Source: Pseudomonas hamedanensis (GTDB lineage Bacteria > Pseudomonadota > Gammaproteobacteria > Pseudomonadales > Pseudomonadaceae). From it: DNA of 64,000 nt. The position numbers and the translations under genes were made by a program. The notes under the pieces are model-generated. The model ran no database searches. It was not told where the DNA came from and worked only from the letters and a program-made list of their open reading frames with translations. Below are positions 53,438-64,000 of this stretch, piece by piece (within the stretch, counting starts at the first letter, position 1; each line of letters starts with the position of its first letter). The DNA is taken from contig NZ_CP077091.1 in assembly GCF_014268595.2 (NCBI RefSeq), positions 3,122,501 to 3,186,500 on the forward strand. The letters run 5' to 3'.

Positions 53438-53556
53438 CGTTTATCACGCCCAAGCGTTAGAAAAAGAGGCCGCATTGTCCGGGATTCACTCAACCTGCTC
53501 AAGCACGCAGCAACACCGTAGCCGACAGCCAAACAACTCCATATAATGCCGCCCCT

Positions 53557-54039
53557 ATGGCTAAACAGAAGAAACACCCAACAGGGACCATCGCGCAGAA
53601 CAAAAAGGCGCGACACGATTACTTCATCGAGCACAAGTTCGAGGCTGGTCTGGTCCTGGCCGGCTGGGAAGTAAAAAGTCTGCGGGCGAGCAAGCTACAG
53701 CTGGTCGACAGCTATGTGCTGCTCAAGGACGGCGAAGCATGGTTGCTCGGCAGCCACATCACGCCGTTGATGACCGCGAGTACCCACGTCATCGCCGACC
53801 CGGTGCGCACGCGCAAGCTGCTGCTCAACCGCCGCGAGCTGGAAAAGCTCGCCGCCGCCGTGCAGCAAAAGGGTTACGCCTGCGTCTGCCTGTCCTGGTA
53901 CTGGAGCAAGCACATGGTCAAGTGCGAGATCGCTCTGGGCAAGGGCAAGAAGGAATACGACAAGCGTGACACCGAGCGCGAGCGCGATGCCGGTCGTGAA
54001 CTGCAACGTGCGGTGCGCAACAAGGGCAAGGAAGACTGA
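53557..54039 (+). CDS. smpB: SsrA-binding protein SmpB
   Basis: 160 residues. Core [45 protein letters not shown] binds tmRNA; the basic C-terminal tail ([25 protein letters not shown]) enters the mRNA channel. Partner of the tmRNA at 63311-63703, about 9 kb downstream. Confidence 0.97.
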   Translation: MAKQKKHPTGTIAQNKKARHDYFIEHKFEAGLVLAGWEVKSLRASKLQLVDSYVLLKDGEAWLLGSHITPLMTASTHVIADPVRTRKLLLNRRELEKLAAAVQQKGYACVCLSWYWSKHMVKCEIALGKGKKEYDKRDTERERDAGRELQRAVRNKGKED

Positions 54040-54048
54040 TTCCCGGCC

Positions 54049-54163
54049 TGTGGCGAGGGAGCTTGCTCCCGCTCGACTGCGCAGCAGGCGCATTTGGTTC
54101 TCGCGATTATCGATAAAAGCGAGAGCCGCTGCGCGCCTCAGCGGGAGCAAGCTCCCTCGCCAC
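54049..54163. repeat. REPIN-like inverted REP pair
   Basis: TGTGGCGAGGGAGCTTGCTC at 54049-54068 recurs in inverted orientation at about 54144-54163, with short inner GC-rich arms. This is the typical REP doublet of the P. fluorescens group. It lies between convergent smpB and lldR. Confidence 0.85.
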
Positions 54164-54178
54164 AATTAATCTGCCACC

Positions 54179-54946
54179 TCACATCCCCTTGCGCCGCTCC
54201 GCCCGAGCCATGCGCTGAACCTCCTGCCTCACCTCTTCAAGCACTTCCTGCACATACAAAATATGTCGGCTGGACACTTCACGCGCCTGCTCCGCCCGTC
54301 CTTCGATAATCGCCAGATACAATTCGCGGTGCTGGGTAATCAGCATGTCGCGGGTTTCCGTGCGCTGCTTGTACATGCCGCCAATGTTGGTCACGACGTT
54401 GCGCTTGAGCAGATCGAACAGCCCGCGAATGGTGTGCAGCAACACGGCGTTATGACTGGCCTCGGCAATCGCCAAATGAAATTTCGCATCCGCCGCGCCT
54501 TCCTCGGCCCGGCTCACTTCGTCATGACGCGAATAGCAATCCTGGAGCTCTTCGAACGCGGCGGTCAGCCGCTCGCGATCAACATCGGTGGCGCGCAATG
54601 CGGCGTAATAGGCGCACGATGCCTCCAGAGTATGTCTAAATTCCAGTAAATCCCGTTGCGCCTCGGGATTGCTTTCGAGCAATTGCAACAGCGGATCACT
54701 GAACGTCGAGCCGAGGGATTCCACCACATAGTTGCCGCCGCCCTGACGACTGACCAGCAAGCCTTTGGCCGCCAGCTTCTGGATCGCCTCACGCAATGAC
54801 GGGCGTGATACGCCAAATTGTTCGGCCAGTGTGCGCTCCGCCGGAAGCCGCTCGCCCGACTTCAGCGTGCCCTCGAGGATCATCCCTTCAAGGCGCTCGA
54901 CAATATCGTCAGACAAACGGCGCTGCCGAATCTGATCAAAGCCCAT
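54179..54946 (-). CDS. lldR: FadR/GntR-type lactate regulator LldR
   Basis: 255 residues. GntR winged helix (LSDDIVERLEGMILEGTLKSGERLPAERTLAEQFGVSRPSLREAIQKLAAKGLL) followed by an FCD domain with metal/ligand residues (RHTLEASCAYYAAL, DAKFHLAIAEASHN, QHRELYLAI). In pseudomonads LldR represses the lactate operon until lactate binds. Divergent from lldP, with a palindromic operator between. Confidence 0.92.
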   Translation of the reverse strand: MGFDQIRQRRLSDDIVERLEGMILEGTLKSGERLPAERTLAEQFGVSRPSLREAIQKLAAKGLLVSRQGGGNYVVESLGSTFSDPLLQLLESNPEAQRDLLEFRHTLEASCAYYAALRATDVDRERLTAAFEELQDCYSRHDEVSRAEEGAADAKFHLAIAEASHNAVLLHTIRGLFDLLKRNVVTNIGGMYKQRTETRDMLITQHRELYLAIIEGRAEQAREVSSRHILYVQEVLEEVRQEVQRMARAERRKGM

Positions 54947-55093
54947 AACTCATTTCTCCACGATCCCGACCGCTCGCCGGGCTGTCTATTCTGGCCTATC
55001 CGCGCGCCGCCCACACCTGCCAGACGCCACTTCGCCAAACCGGATCAGTTGCCTTCTGCACCGCATCTTCGACGAAAGTTTCAGGGCGGCAAA

Positions 55094-55123
55094 TTGACAC
55101 ACCGCCATCAAGGCTTTTACCCT
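55094..55123 (+). promoter_or_regulatory. Candidate lldP promoter
   Basis: TTGACA (55094-55099) is followed by TACCCT (55118-55123) with 18-bp spacing. The expected start point falls just before the LldR palindrome at 55141, so repressor binding would block it. The -10 is weak. Confidence 0.45.
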
Positions 55124-55140
55124 AGCCAACAGCGATTGTA

Positions 55141-55157
55141 AATTGGTCTTACCAATT
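55141..55157. promoter_or_regulatory. LldR operator
   Basis: AATTGGTCTTACCAATT is a perfect palindrome with 7-bp arms, containing the TGGT/ACCA half-sites used by FadR-subfamily regulators such as LldR. It lies 53 bp before lldP. Confidence 0.82.
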
Positions 55158-55209
55158 ATCCAAGAACGCTGACAGTGCCTGACCAACAACAATTAGGGGC
55201 CACCCCACT

Positions 55210-56904
55210 ATGCAAACCTGGCAACAGCTCTACAGCCCGCTCGGCAGTCTCGGCGTCTCCGCTCTCGCGGCCGTCATCCCCATCGTATTTTTCTTCCTCG
55301 CGCTGGCGGTGTTCCGCCTCAAAGGCCACGTGGCCGGCAGCATCACCCTCGCCCTATCGATTGCCGTGGCAATTTTCGCCTTCCAAATGCCGGTGGACAT
55401 GGCGTTCGCCGCTGCCGGTTATGGCTTCGCTTACGGTCTGTGGCCGATTGCCTGGATCATTGTCGCGGCGGTGTTCCTCTACAAACTGACGGTGAAAAGC
55501 GGTCAGTTCGAAGTCATCCGCAGCTCGGTCCTGTCGATTACTGACGACCAGCGCCTGCAAGTGCTGCTGATCGGCTTCTGCTTCGGCGCATTTCTGGAAG
55601 GTGCCGCCGGTTTCGGCGCGCCGGTGGCGATTACTGCCGCACTCCTTGTAGGACTGGGCTTCAATCCGCTGTACGCCGCCGGTCTGTGCCTGATCGCCAA
55701 CACTGCGCCGGTCGCGTTCGGTGCCTTGGGGATTCCGATCATCGTCGCAGGCCAGGTCACCGGTATCGACGCGTTCAAGATCGGCGCCATGACCGGCCGC
55801 CAACTGCCACTGTTGTCGTTGTTCGTGCCGTTCTGGCTGGTGTTCATGATGGACGGCCTGCGCGGCGTGCGGGAAACCTGGCCGGCCGCGCTGGTGGCAG
55901 GCTTGAGCTTCGCCATCACTCAGTACTTCACGTCCAACTTCATCGGCCCGGAACTGCCGGACATCACCTCGGCCCTGGCCAGCCTGATTTCCCTGACCCT
56001 GTTTCTGAAAGTCTGGCAACCCCGACGCGCCGCCGGCCAGCACATCGTCGGCGCCGTGTCCGCCTCGGTGGTCAGCGCCAGCGTCGGCGGTTTCGGCCAG
56101 AAGCGCACGACCGTGGCTTCGCCCTACAGCCTCAGTGAAATTATCAAGGCCTGGTCGCCATTCCTGATCCTCACCGTACTGGTGACGATCTGGACACTGA
56201 AGCCCTTCAAAGCGATGTTCGCAGCGGGCGGCTCGATGTACAGCTGGGTCTTCAATTTCGCCATTCCGCATCTTGACCAACTGGTGATCAAAACCGCGCC
56301 AATCGTAGCCAACCCGACGGCCATCCCGGCGGTATTCAAACTTGATCCGATTTCCGCGACCGGCACGGCGATTTTCTTCTCCGCACTGATTTCGATGCTG
56401 GTGCTGAAGATCAATTTCAAAACTGGTCTGACCACTTTGAAAGAGACGTTCTACGAACTGCGCTGGCCGATCCTGTCGATCGGCATGGTGCTGGCGTTCG
56501 CCTTCGTCACCAACTACTCCGGCATGTCCTCGACCATGGCTTTGGTATTGGCCGGAACCGGCGCTGCGTTCCCGTTCTTCTCGCCGTTCCTCGGCTGGCT
56601 GGGCGTGTTCCTGACCGGCTCCGATACTTCGTCCAACGCGCTGTTCAGTTCGCTGCAAGCGACCACCGCGCACCAGATCGGCGTCAACGACACCCTGTTG
56701 GTAGCGGCAAACACCAGCGGCGGCGTGACCGGCAAAATGATTTCGCCGCAATCGATCGCCGTGGCCTGCGCCGCAACCGGTCTGGTCGGCAAGGAATCGG
56801 ATCTGTTCCGCTTCACCCTCAAGCACAGCCTATTCTTTGCAACGATTGTCGGTTTGATCACCTTGGCTCAGGCCTACTGGTTCACCGGCATGCTGGTGCA
56901 TTAA
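55210..56904 (+). CDS. lldP: L-lactate permease LldP
   Basis: 564 residues with about 12-14 membrane helices. Family motifs include [54 protein letters not shown] and [23 protein letters not shown]. Imports lactate, and often glycolate, with protons. First gene of the lldPEFG-dld operon; the 149-bp gap to lldE has an 8-bp hairpin (56930-56953) without a T run. Confidence 0.96.
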   Translation: MQTWQQLYSPLGSLGVSALAAVIPIVFFFLALAVFRLKGHVAGSITLALSIAVAIFAFQMPVDMAFAAAGYGFAYGLWPIAWIIVAAVFLYKLTVKSGQFEVIRSSVLSITDDQRLQVLLIGFCFGAFLEGAAGFGAPVAITAALLVGLGFNPLYAAGLCLIANTAPVAFGALGIPIIVAGQVTGIDAFKIGAMTGRQLPLLSLFVPFWLVFMMDGLRGVRETWPAALVAGLSFAITQYFTSNFIGPELPDITSALASLISLTLFLKVWQPRRAAGQHIVGAVSASVVSASVGGFGQKRTTVASPYSLSEIIKAWSPFLILTVLVTIWTLKPFKAMFAAGGSMYSWVFNFAIPHLDQLVIKTAPIVANPTAIPAVFKLDPISATGTAIFFSALISMLVLKINFKTGLTTLKETFYELRWPILSIGMVLAFAFVTNYSGMSSTMALVLAGTGAAFPFFSPFLGWLGVFLTGSDTSSNALFSSLQATTAHQIGVNDTLLVAANTSGGVTGKMISPQSIAVACAATGLVGKESDLFRFTLKHSLFFATIVGLITLAQAYWFTGMLVH

Positions 56905-57053
56905 GACTACATACAACACGGAAAAAACCGACGCCGGCCCGTGATCCGGCGTCAGCCATTCACCACCGGGTCTGTAAGGCTGCTGAAAGCAACGCGCTTT
57001 ATATTCAGCAGCCGCAGCAGACGGATAACCGGGCCCACCCGGAGACACGCCTG

Positions 57054-57878
57054 ATGAGCGAGCTTTTTTACAACGCTGTGCCGAACGCGACTCGCGTGGC
57101 ACCGCCACTGCCCGAACCTCGGCAATACCCCAGCGAGAAACCGTCGCGGGTCTATCTGTTCGGCACGTGTGTGGTCGACCTGTTCTACCCCGAAGCCGGG
57201 ATGGACGCGATCCGTCTGCTGGAGCGTGAAGGGATTCGGGTTGAGTACCCGCAAGGGCAGAGTTGCTGCGGGCAACCGGCCTACACCTCGGGTTACACCG
57301 AGCAGGCGCGGACGGTGGCGCGCTCGCAACTGGCGCTGTTCGCCGGGGATTATCCGGTGGTGGTGCCGTCGGGTTCCTGCGCCGGCATGCTGCGCGAACA
57401 TTACGCCGACTTGTTCAAGGACGAGCCGCAAACGTTGAAACAGGTGCAGGCTCTCGCAGCGCGCACTTATGAACTGGCCGAATTTCTGCTGTTCGTCTGC
57501 AAGGTGCAGCTCAAGGACAGCGGCGAACCGGTGAAAGTCGCGCTGCACACTTCGTGTTCGGCGCGCCGCGAAATGAACACCCACCTGCACGGCCGCGAGT
57601 TGTTGGCGCAGTTGAGCAACGTGGAGCGGGTCAACCACGATCACGAAAGCGAATGCTGTGGCTTCGGTGGGACATTCAGCGTCCGTATGCCAGACATTTC
57701 CGGCGCGATGGTGGCTGACAAGACCCGAGCGTTGAAGGAATCCGGCGCGCACAAGGTACTAAGCGCCGACTGCGGCTGTCTGATGAACATCAACGGCGCA
57801 CTGGAGAAACAGCAGGAAGCGTTGCGCGGCCAACACCTGGCCAGCTTCCTCTGGCAGCGATCCGGAGGTGCGCAATGA
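57054..57878 (+). CDS. lldE: L-lactate dehydrogenase complex subunit LldE (LutA)
   Basis: 274 residues. Two CCG-type motifs, SCCGQPAYTSGY (about 70) and ECCGFGGTFS (about 200), with CxxG-type partner cysteines (FGTCVVDLF, SGSCAGMLR), bind the iron-sulfur cluster of heterodisulfide-reductase-like subunits. Works with LldF and LldG in L-lactate oxidation. GGAGA precedes the ATG; its stop overlaps lldF by 4 bp. Confidence 0.93.
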   Translation: MSELFYNAVPNATRVAPPLPEPRQYPSEKPSRVYLFGTCVVDLFYPEAGMDAIRLLEREGIRVEYPQGQSCCGQPAYTSGYTEQARTVARSQLALFAGDYPVVVPSGSCAGMLREHYADLFKDEPQTLKQVQALAARTYELAEFLLFVCKVQLKDSGEPVKVALHTSCSARREMNTHLHGRELLAQLSNVERVNHDHESECCGFGGTFSVRMPDISGAMVADKTRALKESGAHKVLSADCGCLMNINGALEKQQEALRGQHLASFLWQRSGGAQ

Positions 57879-59329
57879 GCACCTCAGCGATAATTCCTAC
57901 GGTCGCTGTAGAAGAAGATTTTCGCACCCGGGCACACAATGCCCTGGGCGATGCGCAGTTGCGGAACAACTTCCGCACGGCCATGGATTCACTGATGACC
58001 AAGCGGGCAGCGGCTTTCAGCGATGCCCACGAAAGAGAACACTTGCGCGCACTGGGCAATTCGATCAAGGCCCGCGCGCTGTCCAGGTTGCCCGATCTGC
58101 TTGAGCAACTTGAACAGAACCTGACCCGCAACGGTGTGACAGTGCACTGGGCGGAAACGGTGGACGAGGCCAATGGCATCGTCTTATCGATCATCCGCGC
58201 TCACGAGGCGCGGCAAGTGATCAAGGGCAAATCGATGGTCAGCGAAGAGATGGAGATGAACCATTTCCTCGAGGCTCGGGACATTGAATGTCTGGAGTCC
58301 GACATGGGGGAGTACATCGTCCAGCTCGACCACGAGAAGCCTTCACACATCATTATGCCGGCGATCCACAAGAATGCCGGTCAGGTCGCGTCCTTGTTCC
58401 ACGACAAACTTGGCGTGGAATACACCAAGGACGTTGACCAACTCATTCAGATCGGTCGCAGGGTCCTGCGGCAGAAATTCTTCGAAGCGGACATCGGCGT
58501 CTCCGGCGTCAACTTCGCCGTGGCCGAAACCGGCACCCTGCTGTTGGTGGAAAACGAAGGCAACGGGCGCATGACCACCACCGTGCCCCCCGTGCACATC
58601 GCCGTCACCGGCATCGAAAAAGTCGTGGAAAACCTGCGCGACGTGGTGCCGCTGCTGTCACTGCTGACGCGCTCGGCGCTGGGCATTCCGATCACCACTT
58701 ACGTCAACATGATCTCCGGACCGCGCAAGGAGCATGAACTCGACGGCCCGCGAGAAGTGCACCTGGTGCTGCTCGACAACGGTCGCAGCCAGGCCTTCGC
58801 CGACAGCGAATTGCGCCAGACCCTCAATTGCATCCGCTGCGGCGCCTGCATGAATCATTGCCCGGTCTACACCCGCGTCGGTGGCCACACCTACGGCGAG
58901 GTCTATCCAGGTCCGATCGGCAAAATCATCACCCCGCACATGGTCGGCCTCGCGAAAGTGCCAGATCACCCGAGCGCGTCTTCGCTATGCGGTGCATGCG
59001 GTGAGGTCTGCCCGGTAAAAATTCCGATCCCGGCCATCCTGCGGCGTCTGCGCGAAGAAAACGTCAAAGCCCCGGACGCACCGAATCAGGTGATGCGCGG
59101 CCAAGGCAGCAAGTATTCGCGCAAGGAGCGGTTTATCTGGAACGCCTGGGCCAAGCTCAATAGCTCGCCGGCGCTGTACCGACTATTCATTTTTTTCGCC
59201 ACTCGCCTGCGCGCACTGACGCCGAAAAACGTCGGTCCCTGGACGCAGAACCACAGCGCACCAAAACCCGCCGCGCGTTCATTGCATGACATGGCCCGCG
59301 AGCATCAGGCCAAACAGGGAGATCGCTGA
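57875..59329 (+). CDS. lldF: L-lactate dehydrogenase complex iron-sulfur subunit LldF (LutB)
   Basis: 484 residues. An LUD domain (about 60-300) with TGTLLLVENEGNGRM is followed by two 4Fe-4S motifs, CIRCGACMNHCP (about 315) and CGACGEVCPVKIP (about 370). The C-terminal DUF3390-like part ends the protein. Electron-transfer subunit of LldEFG. Overlaps lldE by 4 bp and lldG by 1 base. Confidence 0.94.
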   Translation: MSTSAIIPTVAVEEDFRTRAHNALGDAQLRNNFRTAMDSLMTKRAAAFSDAHEREHLRALGNSIKARALSRLPDLLEQLEQNLTRNGVTVHWAETVDEANGIVLSIIRAHEARQVIKGKSMVSEEMEMNHFLEARDIECLESDMGEYIVQLDHEKPSHIIMPAIHKNAGQVASLFHDKLGVEYTKDVDQLIQIGRRVLRQKFFEADIGVSGVNFAVAETGTLLLVENEGNGRMTTTVPPVHIAVTGIEKVVENLRDVVPLLSLLTRSALGIPITTYVNMISGPRKEHELDGPREVHLVLLDNGRSQAFADSELRQTLNCIRCGACMNHCPVYTRVGGHTYGEVYPGPIGKIITPHMVGLAKVPDHPSASSLCGACGEVCPVKIPIPAILRRLREENVKAPDAPNQVMRGQGSKYSRKERFIWNAWAKLNSSPALYRLFIFFATRLRALTPKNVGPWTQNHSAPKPAARSLHDMAREHQAKQGDR

Positions 59330-59996
59330 TGAGCGCCAAGCAAAATATCCTCGGCAAACTGCGGAAAAGTCTGACGGGCACCACACCGATCGCTGATGAC
59401 TTCGATGTCGATCTGGTGACGCAGCCTTTTACCTACAGCCCCGAACAACGCATCCCGCAACTGCGCAAACTGATGGAAGCGGTGCACACCGAAATCCACC
59501 TGACCTCAGGTGCCGAGTGGCCAGCGCTGCTTGCGCAACTGCTGCGTGACCGCCAATTGCCGAGCCTGCTGATCGCACCGACCACGCCGCATGGGCAACG
59601 CATCACACAGTACTGGGCGAATAATCCTGATCTCCCGGCACTGAAATCCTACGACCGGCCGATGGAAGAGTGGAAAGCCGAGCTGTTCAACGACACCCCG
59701 GCCAGCCTCACCGGCACCCTCGGCGCCATCGCCGCCACCGGCAGCCTGATCATCTGGCCCACCCGCGAAGAACCGCGCTTGATGAGCCTGGTGCCACCCA
59801 TCCATTTCGCCCTGCTCAAGGCCAGCGAGATCCGCGACAACTTCTATCAGGTGCAACAGGAATTCGAATGGGCGCAAGGCATGCCGACCAACGCGCTGCT
59901 GGTCTCCGGCCCGTCGAAAACCGCCGATATTGAGCAGGTCCTCGCGTACGGCGCGCATGGCCCGAAAGACCTTGTGGTGCTGATTCTGGAGGACCA

Positions 59997-60000
<4 letters not shown>
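59329..60000 (+). CDS. lldG: L-lactate dehydrogenase complex subunit LldG (LutC)
   Basis: 223 residues of the LUD superfamily; conserved GTLGAIAATGSLIIWPTREEPRLMSLVPPIHFALL and VSGPSKTADIEQVLAYGAHGPKDL are clear. Third subunit of the complex. Overlaps both neighbours (ATG within the lldF stop; ATGA with dld), so translation of the whole set is coupled. Confidence 0.93.
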
Positions 60001-62807
<2,807 letters not shown>

Positions 62808-62849
62808 AGAAAAAATAGAACCCTTGAGCGAGGCGGTAGTCCACAGAGT

Positions 62850-62875
62850 AAGCCCCGACAAATCGGGGCTTTTCC
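62850..62875 (+). terminator. Terminator of the lld operon
   Basis: AAGCCCCGA (62850-62858) pairs with TCGGGGCTT (62863-62871), followed by TTCC, 43 bp after dld. Confidence 0.85.
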
Positions 62876-62937
62876 TCCATTCGGTGGCTCGCCCTGCGGT
62901 CAGCGAAGCCTGGATCCCTCAGTTCAAGGAGATACAT

Positions 62938-63216
62938 ATGAAGCGTTCTGTACTGTTAGGTCTGTTCGTTACTGCCTCGATGATGGCCTCCACTTCGTTC
63001 GCCGCTGACAAGCCTGCTGACTTGTGTGATGCCAACATTCAGACGATCAACAATTCCAAGGCGCAGTTGGCGTCTAAACCAGAGCTGGTTCAGCGCGCTG
63101 AAACCAGCGTGGCCAGAGCCCAGTCGCTCAAAGCCGAAGGCAAAATCGACGACTGCGTTGCGGAAACCTCGCAACTCATCGTGGAAATGCGCAAAGCCAC
63201 CGGTACCAACAATTGA
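62938..63216 (+). CDS. Small exported protein, function unknown
   Basis: 92 residues with a clear signal peptide (about 1-22, cleavage after SFA-A) and a helical mature part containing two Cys (DLCDANIQ and DDCVAET), likely disulfide-bonded in the periplasm. AAGGAGA precedes the ATG. I do not recognise a functional family. Single gene between the lld terminator and the ssrA region. Confidence 0.8.
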   Translation: MKRSVLLGLFVTASMMASTSFAADKPADLCDANIQTINNSKAQLASKPELVQRAETSVARAQSLKAEGKIDDCVAETSQLIVEMRKATGTNN

Positions 63217-63220
63217 TCAA

Positions 63221-63250
63221 CGCGAGGCCAACCTTCGGGTTGGCCTCGCG
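63221..63250 (+). terminator. Strong hairpin after the small exported protein
   Basis: A perfect 13-bp stem (63221-63233 with 63238-63250) closed by a TTCG tetraloop, 5 bp after the stop codon. There is no proper T run, so termination is likely but not certain. Confidence 0.7.
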
Positions 63251-63310
63251 GGCTGATTGGCGTACACTGTGCAGGCTTGTTGCTCAAACGCTGTACTGAG
63301 CAATGAGTTC

Positions 63311-63703
63311 GGGGCCGTTTAGGATTCGACGCCGGTTGCGAAACTTTAGGTGCATGCCGAGTTGGTAACAGAACTCGTAAATCCACTGTTGCAACTTCTT
63401 ATAGTTGCCAATGACGAAACCTACGGGGAATACGCTCTCGCTGCGTAAGCAGCCTTAGCCTTCCCTTCTGGTACCTTCGGGTCCAGCAATCATCAGGGGA
63501 TGTCTGTAAACCCAAAATGATTGTCATATAGAACAGAATCGCCGTGCAGTACGTTGTGGACGAAGCGGCTAAAACTTACACAACTCGCCCAAAGCACCCT
63601 GCCCGTCGGGTCGCTGAGGGTTAACTTAATAGACACGGCTACGCATGTAGTACCGACAGCGGAGTACTGGCGGACGGGGGTTCAAATCCCCCCGGCTCCA
63701 CCA
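63311..63703 (+). ncRNA. ssrA: Transfer-messenger RNA (tmRNA)
   Basis: About 393 nt. The 5' end GGGGCCGTTTAGGATTCGAC and the 3' end with TTCAAATCC T loop and GGCTCCACCA form the tRNA-like domain. The tag frame (63407-63448) encodes ANDETYGEYALAA and TAA. It rescues stalled ribosomes with SmpB. Its 3' end is a known integration site; an integrase gene begins 187 bp downstream. Confidence 0.95.
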
Positions 63704-63815
63704 CTTCATCATCTAAAGACGTCCACGGACGTCTTTTTTTGTGCCTTAAATCCAGTAAATACGCGGCTTCCAGGGCTTCCGAGGACTTTTGAGGATTTCT
63801 GAGTTCCAGGCGCTT

Positions 63816-63866
63816 TGGTATCCCAGGTGGTATCCCGGGCTGCCAAATGCTACTTTCAGGATACCA
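63816..63866 (+). repeat. Candidate arm sites of the second integrase
   Basis: TGGTATCCC occurs at 63816-63824 and 63828-63836 (12-bp period), and GGATACCA, the inverted form, at 63859-63866. They lie between ssrA and the integrase start, as arm-type sites usually do. Confidence 0.5.
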
Positions 63867-63889
63867 AAACGGTGCTGGAGGTAGCCCCC

Positions 63890-64000
63890 ATGCCTACTAA
63901 CGCAACCCGCCTCTCCGATCGCCAGCTCAAGGCAGTCAAGGCAACTGGTAAAGACTTCGTCCTCAGCGACGGCGACGGCCTGCAGCTTCGAGTACGCGCC
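63890..64000 (+). CDS. Integrase of a second island (5' end only)
   Basis: The first 37 codons are present before the window ends. LSDRQLKAVKATGKDFVLSDGDGLQLRV matches the N-terminal Arm-DNA-binding domain (DUF4102) of P4/CP4-type tyrosine integrases. GGAGG precedes the ATG. Position downstream of ssrA fits an element integrated in the tmRNA 3' end. Completeness cannot be judged. Confidence 0.85.
   Translation, partial: MPTNATRLSDRQLKAVKATGKDFVLSDGDGLQLRVRA

Noticed and set aside
55354..56826. 490-codon minus-strand frame opposite lldP
   Set aside because: Arg/Gln/His-rich shadow of a membrane transporter gene; no membrane or domain signals.

Overview
The window is a Pseudomonas chromosome segment, most likely from the P. 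fluorescens group. The evidence is the uninterrupted order pnp-rpsO-truB-rbfA-infB-nusA-rimP-tRNA-fMet-tRNA-Leu-secG-tpiA-glmM-folP-ftsH-rlmE, then yhbY, greA-carB-carA, dapB-dnaJ-dnaK-grpE, recN, fur, bamE/omlA, rnfH, ratA, smpB. It is supported by a Fur protein without the E. coli-type CxxC zinc site, a REPIN-like inverted repeat pair next to smpB, and the tmRNA tag ANDETYGEYALAA. Genus is secure; species is not.

Region 1 (about 5-21,781) is a foreign island of about 21.7 kb in the 3' end of a tRNA-Thr(CGT) gene. A perfect 48-bp direct repeat of the tRNA 3' end marks its borders (5-52 and 21,734-21,781). A tyrosine integrase lies just inside the left border. The cargo (1.7-14.5 kb) looks like a defence island: a DUF4238 protein, an HNH-like protein paired with a P-loop ATPase, a Gabija-like pair (OLD-family ATPase/TOPRIM nuclease plus UvrD-like helicase), a small Cys/His/Asp protein, a second OLD-family protein, and a protein with a HEPN-like RNxxxH motif. 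Copies of a short repeat (core TCGGCCAAAAGCGGTC) and remnants of IS66, an XRE regulator and another recombinase lie between these modules. The right part (14.8-20.9 kb) is plasmid-derived: MobC, VirB5, a membrane protein, EexN, VirB6, a VbhA-like antitoxin without a Fic toxin, four iterons at exact 22-bp spacing with a perfect DnaA box, RepA and a small HTH protein. The simplest reading is a plasmid or mobilizable replicon that became integrative and carries anti-phage cargo.

Region 2 (about 21.8-54.0 kb) is core chromosome. The minus-strand run from rimP to pnp handles translation initiation, ribosome maturation and RNA decay. secG-tpiA-glmM-folP-ftsH-rlmE follows. carA-carB-greA form an operon (carB and greA overlap by 4 bp) with a terminator-like hairpin just upstream of carA that could be an attenuator. 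grpE and dnaK each have a near-consensus sigma-32 promoter, and recN has a LexA-type box.

Region 3 (about 54.2-62.8 kb) is a lactate-utilisation locus: lldR (minus) divergent from lldP-lldE-lldF-lldG-dld, with a perfect 17-bp operator-like palindrome between them. L-lactate oxidation is assigned to the LldEFG iron-sulfur complex; no flavin-dependent lldD is present here.

Region 4 (about 62.9-64.0 kb) has a small exported protein, the tmRNA gene ssrA, and the first codons of a second integrase just downstream of ssrA. A second island therefore probably begins at the right edge of the window.
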